A stretch of DNA of 54,115 nucleotides. It comes from Flavobacteriaceae bacterium (GTDB taxonomy: Bacteria > Bacteroidota > Bacteroidia > Flavobacteriales > Flavobacteriaceae). The notes under the pieces were generated by a model. The model saw only the letters and a list, made by a program, of their open reading frames with translations. It did no database searches and was not told where the DNA came from. Positions 18,390-27,737 of the stretch are shown here, piece by piece (position 1 is the stretch's first letter; the number at the start of each line of letters is the position of its first letter). A program made the position numbers and the translations under genes. The stretch lies in contig JAGXIE010000068.1 in NCBI GenBank assembly GCA_024635765.1, positions 1 through 54,115 of the forward strand, written 5' to 3'.

Positions 18390-18944
18390 ATGGATACTAA
18401 CAGATTATCAAAAAAAATAGAAGTTATTTTGAACAAACAAGTTACAAAAGAAGCAGAAGCAGCTCAAATTTACTTATCCTATGGTTGTTGGGCTGATAGC
18501 GAAGGTTATAGTGGTATTGCAAACTATTTATTTCGCCATTCACAAGAAGAGCGCAACCACATGATGAAGGTTATGCAATATATAATGGAACGCGGAGGAA
18601 AGGTGAAAATTGAAGCCATAAAAACGCCTCCTTCTAATCCAAAAAACCTTAAGGATTGCTTTGAAAGAACTTTTAAACATGAAGTTGATAATTCGACGGC
18701 TATAAACGGAATTGTAAATTTGGCCCATGAAGAAAAAGATTGGGCAACTTTTAATTTTGCTCAATGGTTTGTAAAAGAACAAATTGAGGAAGAAAAGTTG
18801 GTAATGGATTTACTTGATAAACTAAAAATTGCTGGAGGACCAGAAGCAACTAGCGAATCGTTATTCAATTTAGATCATCAATTAGGGAAATCTCCAAATG
18901 AAGTTCCTTTGGCAAGAGAAGCCTCAATGGAAAATCCAGTATAA
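18390..18944 (+). CDS. ftnA: Ferritin, non-haem
   Basis: A 184-residue four-helix ferritin that oxidises and stores iron in a 24-subunit shell. The diiron ligands can be read: Glu at about 21, ExxH at Glu54-His57 (SQEERNHMMK), Glu98 in KHEVD, and QIEEE giving Gln131 and Glu134. It lacks a haem-binding Met arrangement of bacterioferritin. Length is slightly longer than E. coli FtnA (165) owing to a C-terminal tail. The gene stands alone and is followed by a strong bidirectional terminator shared with the convergent tRNA cluster. Confidence 0.95.
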   Translation: MDTNRLSKKIEVILNKQVTKEAEAAQIYLSYGCWADSEGYSGIANYLFRHSQEERNHMMKVMQYIMERGGKVKIEAIKTPPSNPKNLKDCFERTFKHEVDNSTAINGIVNLAHEEKDWATFNFAQWFVKEQIEEEKLVMDLLDKLKIAGGPEATSESLFNLDHQLGKSPNEVPLAREASMENPV

Positions 18945-18979
18945 TATATATGGTTAAATAATCAAATACTAGACAAATA

Positions 18980-19012
18980 AAAAAAGCAAACCATGGTTGG
19001 TTTGCTTTTTTT
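18980..19012. terminator. Bidirectional terminator between ferritin and tRNA cluster
   Basis: AGCAAACCA-tggt-TGGTTTGCT forms a perfect 9-bp stem flanked by A-run and T-run, so it can act in both directions: for ferritin on the plus strand and for the tRNA genes on the minus strand. Confidence 0.85.
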
Positions 19013-19017
19013 ATTTG

Positions 19018-19091
<74 letters not shown>

Positions 19092-19164
19092 ATTCAAGAA
19101 TTAAACTGATTAATTCTGAAAAGTTAAAGAGGTTACACTCTATAGTGTGGCGACCTCTATTTTG

Positions 19165-19239
19165 TCGGGGTGGCAGGATTCGAACCTGCGACCTCCGCGT
19201 CCCAAACGCGGCGCGATAACCGGGCTACGCTACACCCCG
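19165..19239 (-). tRNA. tRNA-Pro (anticodon UGG)
   Basis: Acceptor CGGGGTG/CACCCCG, anticodon loop TTTGGGA on a CCGCG/CGCGG stem, and GGTTCGAATCC in the T arm. The C1-G72 type end and the TGG anticodon identify proline. The 3' CCA is not encoded. Confidence 0.95.
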
Positions 19240-19258
19240 AATTGATTATCTAATTTTG

Positions 19259-19343
19259 CGGAGAGTGTGGGATTCGAACCCACGCGACAGTTTCCCGTCG
19301 ACAGTTTAGCAAACTGCTCCATTAACCACTCTGGCAACTCTCC
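19259..19343 (-). tRNA. tRNA-Ser (anticodon GCU)
   Basis: Acceptor GGAGAGT/ACTCTCC, anticodon loop TGCTAAA on CAGTT/AACTG, a long variable arm (GTCGACGGGAAACTGTCGC region) typical of class II tRNAs, and GGTTCGAATCC. The GCT anticodon reads AGC/AGU. The 3' CCA is not encoded. Confidence 0.95.
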
Positions 19344-19440
19344 TAAATTATTTAAAGAACGATCTCTTAAATGCGGATGCAAATGTAAGTTTTCATTATA
19401 AAGAACACAACAAATTTTTAAATTTTTTATTGGCTTAATT

Positions 19441-21483
19441 TTATTCAGGATATTCTATCCTCAAATGGAAGATGTTAGCTAGTTTATTTTTTAAAACTTT
19501 TTTAATAGATTCGATTTCTTTAAATGTAATATTGGCATTCAAAAACTGGCCTGTTTCCATTTGTTTACTAATGATGGCCTCCACAAATTGATTTATTTTA
19601 GTTGAAGATGGATCCTTCAAACTTTTTGAAGCAGCCTCAACACTATCGCACATCATTAAAATAGCAGTTTCTTTACTGAATGGCTTCGGTCCAGGATATT
19701 GATAGTCTACTTCAGTTGTCAACGCATGAAACTCTTTTTGCTTCTTATAAAAGTAATAAACAACACTTGTGCCATGGTGCGTTCTTATAAAATCGATTAC
19801 TCTATCCGGAAGGTTGTTCTTCTTCGCAATTTCAATGCCATCTATTACATGATTTATGATAATTGCGGCACTTTCTTTTGATGATAATTCTTCGTGTGGA
19901 TTGATTCCAGTAGATTGATTTTCCGTAAAATATGTTGGATTTTTCATTTTACCAATATCATGGTATAAAGCTCCCACTCGTACTAGCATGGCATTAGCAC
20001 CAATTTCATTGGCCGATGCTTCTGCAAGGTTTGCAACATTTAAAGAGTGATGAAATGTGCCTGGAGCTTTATTAGAAAGCTCCTTCAATAGCTTCGTATT
20101 TGTGTCTGATAATTCCAATAGAGAGACATCCGATACCAATCCAAACAATTTTTCATAAACATAAATTAAAGGTTGAACGAACAACGTGGCTAATCCGCAA
20201 AGAATAAACAAACCAAATATCTCAACTTTTAATTCTAGAATATTTCCTTCATGGATCACAAAAAACGCAAAATAAGCTATGATATAAACTAATGTGATCT
20301 GTCCAACAGATATGAATAAATTTGCTCGCTTATAAAGCTCTGACACAGTTAAAATTGTAACGATTCCAGCAATAATCTGCAAAAACATATATTCATAACT
20401 GTTGGGAACAATAAAGCCTAATAATAAGACTGTTAAAACATGAGAAAAAAGACCTAATCTAGCATCAAAAAAAGCTTTTAAAACCAAAGGAAGTACGCAT
20501 AATGGGACGACATAAACATATTGAGAATTATAATTGATGATAAATGTGGTTAGTAGAATCATCAAGAACATATTAAAAAAAATGAAAGTCACTTTTGTAT
20601 TATCCAAAAATACTTCGATACGATATTTCCTCAAAAAAAGTAGCAGCATTAATAGCGATAATGCTACCAAGATAACATAAGCCACGGTAACCCATATGTA
20701 ATTTTTCTGGTTCCAAACTTGCGATTCATACTCTGATTCCAATGATTTTAAGATGTCATATTTATTCCCCTCAACGAGTTCTCCTTTTGAAATTATCAAA
20801 GTGCCGCTCTCAATACTCCCCCGTGTTGAGGAAATATTGTTTAGATCTTCTTGAAGGGCTTTATTCGTGATAGATTTATTGAGTGTTAAATTAGGACTGA
20901 TAACATCAAAAAATAGAGATAGAAATATCGTTTTGTATTGTGTATAGCCCTTATCATCTATTACTTTCTCTAGATTTACTCTCAGCGACTCGGTTTTTAC
21001 CAAATTATCATAGGTAGTGACATCTTTCTGTTTCTGATCTTCGAGGATTACGACTTTTTTATCTGGAGGATAATTGAAGTTTTCCTCTATGACACCAAAC
21101 TCGTAAATAGAATTTAATATAGATTTTCCAGCATTATATAATTTCGATTTGTCTTGTTCAACATCTTTAAAAACGGTTTTAAACTTGCTGTCATAATTTT
21201 CAAAGACATCCTTTTTTATGTCTTTTTTTTGTGAAAAATAAACGGTACTGTTTTCGATAACCTCATCCTTTTCCTTCTTTAACTCAAAATCCGATTTTTT
21301 AATTGCAAAATCAAAAGGTGCCAATAAATTTTCAGATTGCCATGGTTTTCCTTTGTCGAAACTGTATTTGAATTTTCCGCTTTTTGGAAATAAATAGACA
21401 ATTAGAAATGTTGTAGCTATAAACAAAAGCACCTTGTAGACAAGTGCATGATTTCGATACCATTTATTTATTAATTCTTTCAT
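19441..21483 (-). CDS. PgpH-like 7TM-HD phosphohydrolase (c-di-AMP)
   Basis: A 680-residue membrane protein with the order seen in PgpH: one N-terminal span (about 14-32), an extracytoplasmic region (to about 265), seven membrane spans (about 265-450), and a cytosolic HD domain. The HD domain contains FHHSLNVANLAE, GALYHDIGKM (catalytic His-Asp) and IRTHHGTS. PgpH hydrolyses cyclic di-AMP to pApA. No diadenylate cyclase gene is in the window, so the nucleotide is inferred from the family. It is on the minus strand upstream of the tRNA cluster and divergent from thiolase. Confidence 0.9.
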   Translation of the reverse strand: MKELINKWYRNHALVYKVLLFIATTFLIVYLFPKSGKFKYSFDKGKPWQSENLLAPFDFAIKKSDFELKKEKDEVIENSTVYFSQKKDIKKDVFENYDSKFKTVFKDVEQDKSKLYNAGKSILNSIYEFGVIEENFNYPPDKKVVILEDQKQKDVTTYDNLVKTESLRVNLEKVIDDKGYTQYKTIFLSLFFDVISPNLTLNKSITNKALQEDLNNISSTRGSIESGTLIISKGELVEGNKYDILKSLESEYESQVWNQKNYIWVTVAYVILVALSLLMLLLFLRKYRIEVFLDNTKVTFIFFNMFLMILLTTFIINYNSQYVYVVPLCVLPLVLKAFFDARLGLFSHVLTVLLLGFIVPNSYEYMFLQIIAGIVTILTVSELYKRANLFISVGQITLVYIIAYFAFFVIHEGNILELKVEIFGLFILCGLATLFVQPLIYVYEKLFGLVSDVSLLELSDTNTKLLKELSNKAPGTFHHSLNVANLAEASANEIGANAMLVRVGALYHDIGKMKNPTYFTENQSTGINPHEELSSKESAAIIINHVIDGIEIAKKNNLPDRVIDFIRTHHGTSVVYYFYKKQKEFHALTTEVDYQYPGPKPFSKETAILMMCDSVEAASKSLKDPSSTKINQFVEAIISKQMETGQFLNANITFKEIESIKKVLKNKLANIFHLRIEYPE

Positions 21484-21576
21484 TTAGGATTTTAAATAGG
21501 CTTTCAAATGTAATAAATATAACGGTTTTAGTTCGGTTATAATCTTGTTTCATTCTAAATTCTATTAAAAAATGAT

Positions 21577-21584
21577 TAATTTTG
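21577..21584 (+). promoter_or_regulatory. Putative thiolase promoter (-7 box TAATTTTG)
   Basis: TAATTTTG matches TAnnTTTG exactly, 27 bases before the thiolase ATG. No well-placed -33 TTG is visible. Confidence 0.5.
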
Positions 21585-21611
21585 CAGTGATAAAAATTAA
21601 ACAAGTAAAAA

Positions 21612-22790
21612 ATGAGTAAAGAGGTCGTCATTGTATCAGCTGTAAGAACACCAATTGGGAGTTTTATGGGTGCATTATCTACCATTCCTGCTCCAAAATT
21701 GGGAGCAATTGCCATTAAGGGAGCTTTAGATAAAATCAATCTAAATCCAGATTTGGTTCAGGAAGTTTTGATGGGAAATGTGGTTCAGGCAGGTACTGGT
21801 CAAGCTCCAGCAAGACAAGCGGCAATCTATGCAGGAATTCCAGATACAGTGCCTTGCACGACCATTAATAAAGTATGTGCTTCTGGAATGAAAGCTGTGA
21901 TGCAAGGTGCGCAAGCGATTGCTCTTGGAGATGCCGATATTGTTGTTGCAGGAGGTATGGAAAATATGAGTTTAATTCCTCATTATTTTCATGCAAGAAC
22001 TGGTACTAAATTTGGTCCTGGCACTTTAGAAGATGGTATGCAAAAAGACGGGTTAGTCGACGCATTCGGTCAAAATGCCATGGGAGTTTTAGCTGATGCC
22101 TGTGCAACGAAACACGAATTTTCACGAGAAGATCAAGATGCCTATGCAATCCAATCATATAAGCGATCAGCTGATGCTTGGGATGCTGGTAAATTTGATA
22201 ATGAAGTTGTACCTGTAGAAGTTCCGCAAAGGCGAGGTGCTCTTGTTGTAGTCTCAGTAGATGAAGAATTCAAAAATGTATTTATCGATAAAGTTGCTTC
22301 GTTACGTCCTGCTTTCACAAAAGACGGAACGGTAACTGCTGCAAATGCTTCAACGATTAATGATGGCGCAGGAGCTGTCGTATTAATGAGTAAAGAAAAA
22401 GCCCAGGAGTTAGGATTAAAACCTCTCGCAACCATTAGAAGTTATGCCGATGCTGCCCATGAGCCTAAATGGTTTACAACCGCACCTTCGAAGGCATTGC
22501 CCAAAGCACTTAATAAAGCAGGAATTTCAATAGATGATATTGATTATTTTGAATTTAACGAAGCATTTGCCGTTGTTGGACTGGCTAACATGAAACTATT
22601 AGGTCTCAATGACAGTAATGTCAATGTTAATGGTGGTGCTGTTTCTTTAGGTCATCCACTTGGTTGTTCGGGTGTTAGAATTATCGTCACACTAATCAAC
22701 GTTTTGGCACAGAACAATGCAAAATTAGGAGCAGCCGTTATTTGCAATGGTGGTGGTGGAGCCTCCGCAATCATTATTGAACGTAATTAA
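21612..22790 (+). CDS. Acetyl-CoA C-acyltransferase (thiolase)
   Basis: A 392-residue thiolase that condenses two acetyl-CoA or cleaves acetoacetyl-CoA. The acyl-accepting Cys89 lies in NKVCASGMKA, NEAFAVV is present, His348 in GGAVSLGHPLGCSG, and Cys378 in CNGGGGASA is the general base. Length fits the biosynthetic (AtoB/PhbA) branch, but degradative FadA cannot be excluded. It is followed 10 bases later by the NlpC/P60 gene in the same direction. The start is the ATG at 21612, with a good -7 box 27 bases upstream. Confidence 0.95.
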   Translation: MSKEVVIVSAVRTPIGSFMGALSTIPAPKLGAIAIKGALDKINLNPDLVQEVLMGNVVQAGTGQAPARQAAIYAGIPDTVPCTTINKVCASGMKAVMQGAQAIALGDADIVVAGGMENMSLIPHYFHARTGTKFGPGTLEDGMQKDGLVDAFGQNAMGVLADACATKHEFSREDQDAYAIQSYKRSADAWDAGKFDNEVVPVEVPQRRGALVVVSVDEEFKNVFIDKVASLRPAFTKDGTVTAANASTINDGAGAVVLMSKEKAQELGLKPLATIRSYADAAHEPKWFTTAPSKALPKALNKAGISIDDIDYFEFNEAFAVVGLANMKLLGLNDSNVNVNGGAVSLGHPLGCSGVRIIVTLINVLAQNNAKLGAAVICNGGGGASAIIIERN

Positions 22791-22799
22791 GTCAAATTA

Positions 22800-23549
22800 A
22801 TGCAATACGGAATTTGTAATTTAAGCATTGTTCCTTTAAGATTAGAGCCTTCAGATACTTCAGAATTAGTTACCCAAGTATTGTACGGTGAATTTTTTAA
22901 GGTGTTGGAGCAACGCAAATCATGGAGTAAAGTTCGACTAGCGTATGACAAATATGAAGCTTGGATTGACAACAAGCAATATTTAGAGATCTCTCATCAA
23001 AATTATAATTCACTCAAAAATTCTATTTTAAAATTATCATCTGATTTACTCGAATTTATTCAGGATGAGTCAGGTAAGCTTCATACTATTCCATTGGGTT
23101 CCACTTTGAACGGACTAGAAATTTTAAATCATGAACATGAAGGAAATTTCACCGTTGGGACTAAACCAAAGCAACATTTGATAGAGACGGCCTTTAATTA
23201 TTTAAATGCACCATATTCATGGGGAGGAAAAACGCCTTTCGGCATTGATTGTTCAGGTTTTACACAGATGGTATATAAGCTCAATGGCTATAAGCTTTTG
23301 AGGGATGCTTCCCAACAGGCCACACAAGGTTCAGCTTTGAGTTTTATTGAAGAAAGTGAACCTGGAGATCTGGCATTTTTTGATAACGATGAAGGGCGTA
23401 TAGTTCATGTTGGAATCATTATGGAAGACAATTACATCATCCATGCACATGGAAAGGTTAGGATTGATAGATTGGATCATTCGGGAATTTACAATGTAGA
23501 TAAACGATTTCATACACATAAATTGAGAGTCATCAAAAAAATTATATAA
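22800..23549 (+). CDS. NlpC/P60 family peptidase with SH3-like domain
   Basis: A 249-residue protein: an N-terminal bacterial SH3-like domain (about 8-62, RLEPSDTSELVTQVLYGE), a linker, and a C-terminal NlpC/P60 domain (about 125-245) with the catalytic Cys151 in GIDCSGF, His203 in VHVGI and His215 in IIHAHG. The family cleaves gamma-D-glutamyl-diaminopimelate links in peptidoglycan. No signal peptide is visible, which suggests a cytosolic role such as peptide recycling, or export by another route. It is the second gene of the thiolase operon and is followed by a strong terminator. Confidence 0.88.
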   Translation: MQYGICNLSIVPLRLEPSDTSELVTQVLYGEFFKVLEQRKSWSKVRLAYDKYEAWIDNKQYLEISHQNYNSLKNSILKLSSDLLEFIQDESGKLHTIPLGSTLNGLEILNHEHEGNFTVGTKPKQHLIETAFNYLNAPYSWGGKTPFGIDCSGFTQMVYKLNGYKLLRDASQQATQGSALSFIEESEPGDLAFFDNDEGRIVHVGIIMEDNYIIHAHGKVRIDRLDHSGIYNVDKRFHTHKLRVIKKII

Positions 23550-23550
23550 A

Positions 23551-23579
23551 AAAAGCAACTCAATTGAGTTGCTTTTTTC
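23551..23579. terminator. Bidirectional terminator after the NlpC/P60 gene
   Basis: AAGCAACTCAA-TTGAGTTGCTT is a perfect palindrome with flanking A-run and T-run, serving both the NlpC/P60 gene and the convergent TPR gene. Confidence 0.85.
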
Positions 23580-23605
23580 TTAAAAGTCTAGAAGTATCAA
23601 ACTAA

Positions 23606-24883
23606 TTAGTTTTCAGTTTGTATTGCTTCTACTTTAGCTTTCATATCCTTAAATTTTGCAGTTTCACCTATTGCACTGTATATATTCATCAGAGTTTTAG
23701 CTGCCTCCAAATTTTTTGGTCTATATTTCAAAGTAGTCTCTAAATATGGAATTGCATTCTGATACAAAACCGCACGCTGTTCCTTTAACTCATCGTATTT
23801 TTTGTTATCAGCAGAAGAAGTTCCTAATTTGTTCATTTTTTCAACAATATCTTGTTCACCTTGTAGAATCAAAACAGCCATATTATTATAAGCATCTGCG
23901 TATTCGGGATCTAAAGCAATAGCCTTTTTGTAATACTTTTTAGCCGATTCTGAATCTCCTGATTCTGCTGCTACTACACCTAAATTATATTGTAATTCAG
24001 GATTTTCTGGATCTTTTTTAGTAGCTATTTCAATTAGTTTTTTGAATTCATCTTTATTTCCTAATTGCAATTGTACGTTAGCTTCTGATAATAAAAGGCC
24101 CAAATCGTCTGGATTTGCTTCTCTAGCTTCTTTCATAGCAGCAAGACCTTTTTCGTTTTCACCACTGTTAACATAAATTAGAGCTATGTTTTTAATGATT
24201 TCACCAGCTTTCGACTCTGATTTTTTGTCTTTAGGAGTAATGTGACTTCCGGCTCTTACTGAAATATCTCTTAATGATTTACTCGAAAATGTCTCTACTT
24301 CTCCCGATTCCTTATCGACAGCCGTGTATTCCATTTCTTCTCCAGTAAAACCTAAATCTCTCAACTCTTCATAATACTTCAATGATGTTTTATAATCTTG
24401 AGCGTTTATTGCAGTTGAAGCAGCGTAATACAAATATAATGTGTCTTTGGGAGACATGCGATAGGCCTTTTCAAATCCTAAAGAAGATGCTGAAAAATCA
24501 CTCTTTTCAAGAGCTGTATTAGCTTTTGTTAGAAAGGCATTTAACATCACCATTTTGGTTTCATTAACATCATCTGTATATTTTTCTTTTCCATCTTTCT
24601 TTTCAATTTCTACTACTTTGTCAAAACTCTCAATTGCAGTATTTATATCTTCATTAGAAGCGTTGCCATTGGCGTACAATGCTTGCCCTTTAAGAAAATA
24701 AAATTTAGCTTTTGTTCTATCGTCCGCAGTTCCTATAAGTGGTTCTGCAGATTTAATTGCGGATTTTGCATCTGCAAAATTCCCATTCTTTATTGCTTTT
24801 TCGGCATCTTTTAACTCATCCTTTTGCGAAAAAGAAAAGGATGCGACTAAAAGTGCCAAAGCAAGAATAATTTGTTTTTTCAT
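23606..24883 (-). CDS. Secreted tetratricopeptide-repeat protein
   Basis: A 425-residue protein with a signal peptide (MKKQIILALALLVASFSFS) and TPR-like helical pairs throughout, clearest at about 253-340 (PENPELQYNLGVVAAESGDSE, then AIALDPEYADAYNNMA) and again near the C-terminus (ALKYRPKNLEAAKTLMNIY-like). TPR proteins of this type act as envelope scaffolds. The specific partner is unknown. It lies 24 bases after gyrA on the same strand, a common flavobacterial arrangement, and shares a terminator with the convergent NlpC gene. Confidence 0.85.
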   Translation of the reverse strand: MKKQIILALALLVASFSFSQKDELKDAEKAIKNGNFADAKSAIKSAEPLIGTADDRTKAKFYFLKGQALYANGNASNEDINTAIESFDKVVEIEKKDGKEKYTDDVNETKMVMLNAFLTKANTALEKSDFSASSLGFEKAYRMSPKDTLYLYYAASTAINAQDYKTSLKYYEELRDLGFTGEEMEYTAVDKESGEVETFSSKSLRDISVRAGSHITPKDKKSESKAGEIIKNIALIYVNSGENEKGLAAMKEAREANPDDLGLLLSEANVQLQLGNKDEFKKLIEIATKKDPENPELQYNLGVVAAESGDSESAKKYYKKAIALDPEYADAYNNMAVLILQGEQDIVEKMNKLGTSSADNKKYDELKEQRAVLYQNAIPYLETTLKYRPKNLEAAKTLMNIYSAIGETAKFKDMKAKVEAIQTEN

Positions 24884-24907
24884 TTTTAGTTAATTTTAAT
24901 ATTTGTG

Positions 24908-27478
24908 TTAATTATTGTTTTCTTCGTTAGAATTATCAAGAGTTGTGCCATCTTCATTAGAATCAGGATTCTCATCTGTTATAGTCTGATTATCATCTAT
25001 TTCTAAATCTTCCTCATCTTCTTTCATAACTTTGGCTACAGCAGCGATAGAATCATTTCCTTTGAGGTTAATAAGTTTAACACCTTGAGTTGCCCTACCC
25101 ATTACTCGTAAATCAGCAACAGCCATACGAATCGCAATTCCTGATTTATTGATGATCATTAAATCATCATCATCACTTACCGTTTTTATAGCGACAAGAT
25201 GTCCTGTCTTTTCTGTGATAGAGATAGTTTTTACTCCCTTTCCTCCACGGTTAGTGATTCTATAAACTGCCTCTCCATCTTCAGGATCATCAATATAACT
25301 TCGTTTGCCATATCCTTTTTCCGATACTACGAGAACGGATTCTTCCATTGGATTTTCAATAGCAACCATACCGATCACTTCATCTTTTGCATTGGCAAGT
25401 CTTATTCCTCTTACTCCAGAAGCATTTCGGCCCATAGGACGTGTTTTGGCCTCTTCAAAACGAATGGCCTTACCGGATTTAAGAGCCAACATAACCTGAC
25501 TCTGACCAGTGGTTAACCTTGCTTCTAATAATTCATCATCCTCTTTAATAGTTATCGCATTGATACCATTGGTACGTGGTCGAGAATATTGTTCCAAAGA
25601 GGTCTTTTTTACTTGACCTTGCTTGGTCGCCATGATTACATAATGACTGTTGATGTATTCTTCATCTTTTAAATCTTGAGTGCATATGAATGCTTTTACT
25701 TTATCATCTTGCTCAATATTTATAAGATTTTGAATGGCACGCCCTTTAGAAGTTTTACTTCCTTCAGGAATTTCATAAACACGCATCCAGAAACATTTTC
25801 CTTTTTGTGTGAAGAACAGCATGTATTGGTGATTGGTACCAACAAATAAATGTTCCAAGAAATCTTCATTTCGAGTGGTTGATGCTTTTTGACCAACTCC
25901 TCCTCTATTTTGTGTTTTATATTCAGTTAAAGAAGTACGCTTAATATAACCAGCATGAGAAATGGTAATAACAACCTGCTCATCTGCAATCATATCTTCT
26001 ATACTCAAATCTCCTCCAGCATATTCAATTACAGAGCGACGATCATCACCGTATTTATTCTTGACTGTTGCTAATTCTTCTTTGATAATCTCCATTCTGC
26101 GATCTTTCTTATCAAGAATATCCTTCAAATCTTCGATCGTTTTCATCAACTCCTCGTATTCAGAACGTAATTTATCTTGTTCCAGTCCTGTCAATTGACG
26201 CAAACGCATCTCAACAATCGCTTTTGCCTGTATTTCTGACAGCTCAAAACGTTTAATCAAGTTCTCACGCGCTTCATCCGCATTGGCCGAAGCTCTAATA
26301 ATCGCAATGACTTCGTCAATATTATCTGAAGCAATGATTAAGCCTTCAAGAATGTGAGCGCGCTCTTCAGCTTTTCGTAATTCATACGTAGTTCTGCGTA
26401 CAACAACTTCATGTCTGTGTTCTACGAAATAATGAATGAGTTCTTTAAGATTTAATAATTGCGGCCTACCATTAACAAGTGCAATATTATTCACACTAAA
26501 TGAAGACTGCAGGGCCGTATATTTATATAAAGTGTTTAATACGATATTTGGGATTGCATCGCGCTTAAGAATATATACAATTCGCATACCGTTTCTATCC
26601 GACTCATCACGAATCATGGATATCCCTTCAATTTTTTTGTCATTAACTAAATCGGCAGTTTTCTTTATCATATCTGCCTTGTTGACTTGGTAAGGAATTT
26701 CAGTAACTATAATGGTTTCTTTTCCTTGGACCTCCTCAATAGTCGCTTTAGCACGCATAACGATTCGACCACGACCTGTTTTAAAAGCTTCGATTACACC
26801 GTCATATCCATAGATTGTTCCACCTGTTGGAAAATCAGGAGCTTTAATATGGGTAATCAATTCGTCAATATCAATATCAGGATTCTCGATATAGGCAATG
26901 GTACCATCAACAACCTCGCTTAAATTATGTGGAGGCATGTTCGTAGCCATTCCGACTGCGATACCTGATGCACCATTCACTAGCAATCCTGGAATACGGG
27001 TAGGTAGTACTTTAGGTTCCATCAACGTATCATCAAAATTAAGCTGATGGTCAACAGTTTCTTTATCGATATCTGCCAACATGTCTTCCGAAATCTTACG
27101 CATACGTGCTTCAGTGTAACGCATAGCCGCTGGACTATCGCCATCTATGGATCCAAAATTTCCTTGTCCATCGACTAACATATATCTTAGACTCCACTCT
27201 TGCGCCATACGCACCATCGCATCATAAACTGAAGTGTCTCCATGTGGATGGTACTTTCCTAAAACCTCACCAACGATTCTTGCCGATTTTTTATGAGCTG
27301 TATTCGACCTCACGCCCAATTCATGCATTCCAAATAATACACGTCTATGAACCGGTTTTAAACCGTCTCTAACATCTGGTAATGCACGTGACACAATGAC
27401 TGACATTGAATAATCAATGTACGCCGATTTCATTTCATCTTCAATATTAATTGGAATCAATTTTTCTCCTTCTGCCAT
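24908..27478 (-). CDS. gyrA: DNA gyrase subunit A
   Basis: An 856-residue type II topoisomerase subunit that cuts and rejoins DNA to introduce negative supercoils. The quinolone region reads [15 protein letters not shown], the catalytic Tyr is Tyr121 in AMRYTEARM, and the C-terminal pinwheel contains [10 protein letters not shown], the GyrA box, which sets it apart from ParC. Thr82 corresponds to E. coli Ser83; Thr there is usual in flavobacteria and is not a resistance change. The last 60 residues form an acidic tail ([12 protein letters not shown]). It is divergent from clpC and upstream of the TPR gene. Confidence 0.97.
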   Translation of the reverse strand: MAEGEKLIPINIEDEMKSAYIDYSMSVIVSRALPDVRDGLKPVHRRVLFGMHELGVRSNTAHKKSARIVGEVLGKYHPHGDTSVYDAMVRMAQEWSLRYMLVDGQGNFGSIDGDSPAAMRYTEARMRKISEDMLADIDKETVDHQLNFDDTLMEPKVLPTRIPGLLVNGASGIAVGMATNMPPHNLSEVVDGTIAYIENPDIDIDELITHIKAPDFPTGGTIYGYDGVIEAFKTGRGRIVMRAKATIEEVQGKETIIVTEIPYQVNKADMIKKTADLVNDKKIEGISMIRDESDRNGMRIVYILKRDAIPNIVLNTLYKYTALQSSFSVNNIALVNGRPQLLNLKELIHYFVEHRHEVVVRRTTYELRKAEERAHILEGLIIASDNIDEVIAIIRASANADEARENLIKRFELSEIQAKAIVEMRLRQLTGLEQDKLRSEYEELMKTIEDLKDILDKKDRRMEIIKEELATVKNKYGDDRRSVIEYAGGDLSIEDMIADEQVVITISHAGYIKRTSLTEYKTQNRGGVGQKASTTRNEDFLEHLFVGTNHQYMLFFTQKGKCFWMRVYEIPEGSKTSKGRAIQNLINIEQDDKVKAFICTQDLKDEEYINSHYVIMATKQGQVKKTSLEQYSRPRTNGINAITIKEDDELLEARLTTGQSQVMLALKSGKAIRFEEAKTRPMGRNASGVRGIRLANAKDEVIGMVAIENPMEESVLVVSEKGYGKRSYIDDPEDGEAVYRITNRGGKGVKTISITEKTGHLVAIKTVSDDDDLMIINKSGIAIRMAVADLRVMGRATQGVKLINLKGNDSIAAVAKVMKEDEEDLEIDDNQTITDENPDSNEDGTTLDNSNEENNN

Positions 27479-27722
27479 ATATAAAATTAATTAGTTTTTT
27501 GTAGGTTTTCAAACCGTGCTAAGATACGATTTTTCATAGTGTTCGAGCGACTTTAAAACATACTTTTTTGGAATTTTTTATTAACAATATTCTAGATAAT
27601 ATATTTAATAAGTATGATGTTAAAAGTTTTGAATTCCGAAAGTTTTTATGTCTATTAGCGATAATAAAAATAATTAAGGTATAGTTTTTGCCTTATTACA
27701 CTTGTTTTTATTATTTTTATAC

Positions 27723-27730
27723 AGAAAGGA
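27723..27730 (+). promoter_or_regulatory. Shine-Dalgarno-like site for clpC
   Basis: AGAAAGGA ends seven bases before the ATG at 27738. Recognisable Shine-Dalgarno sites are uncommon in this phylum, and this one supports the ATG at 27738 over an in-frame ATG at 27702, which would place the site inside the coding region. Confidence 0.5.
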
Positions 27731-27737
27731 ATTTACT

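Noticed and set aside
24908-27478. Quinolone-resistance change in GyrA (Thr82 rather than Ser)
   Set aside because: Thr at this position is the usual wild-type residue in flavobacteria, so it is not evidence of resistance.
27702-27737. Upstream ATG giving ClpC 12 extra hydrophobic residues
   Set aside because: The clear Shine-Dalgarno site lies inside this stretch, and the family begins MDDNFSPRV.
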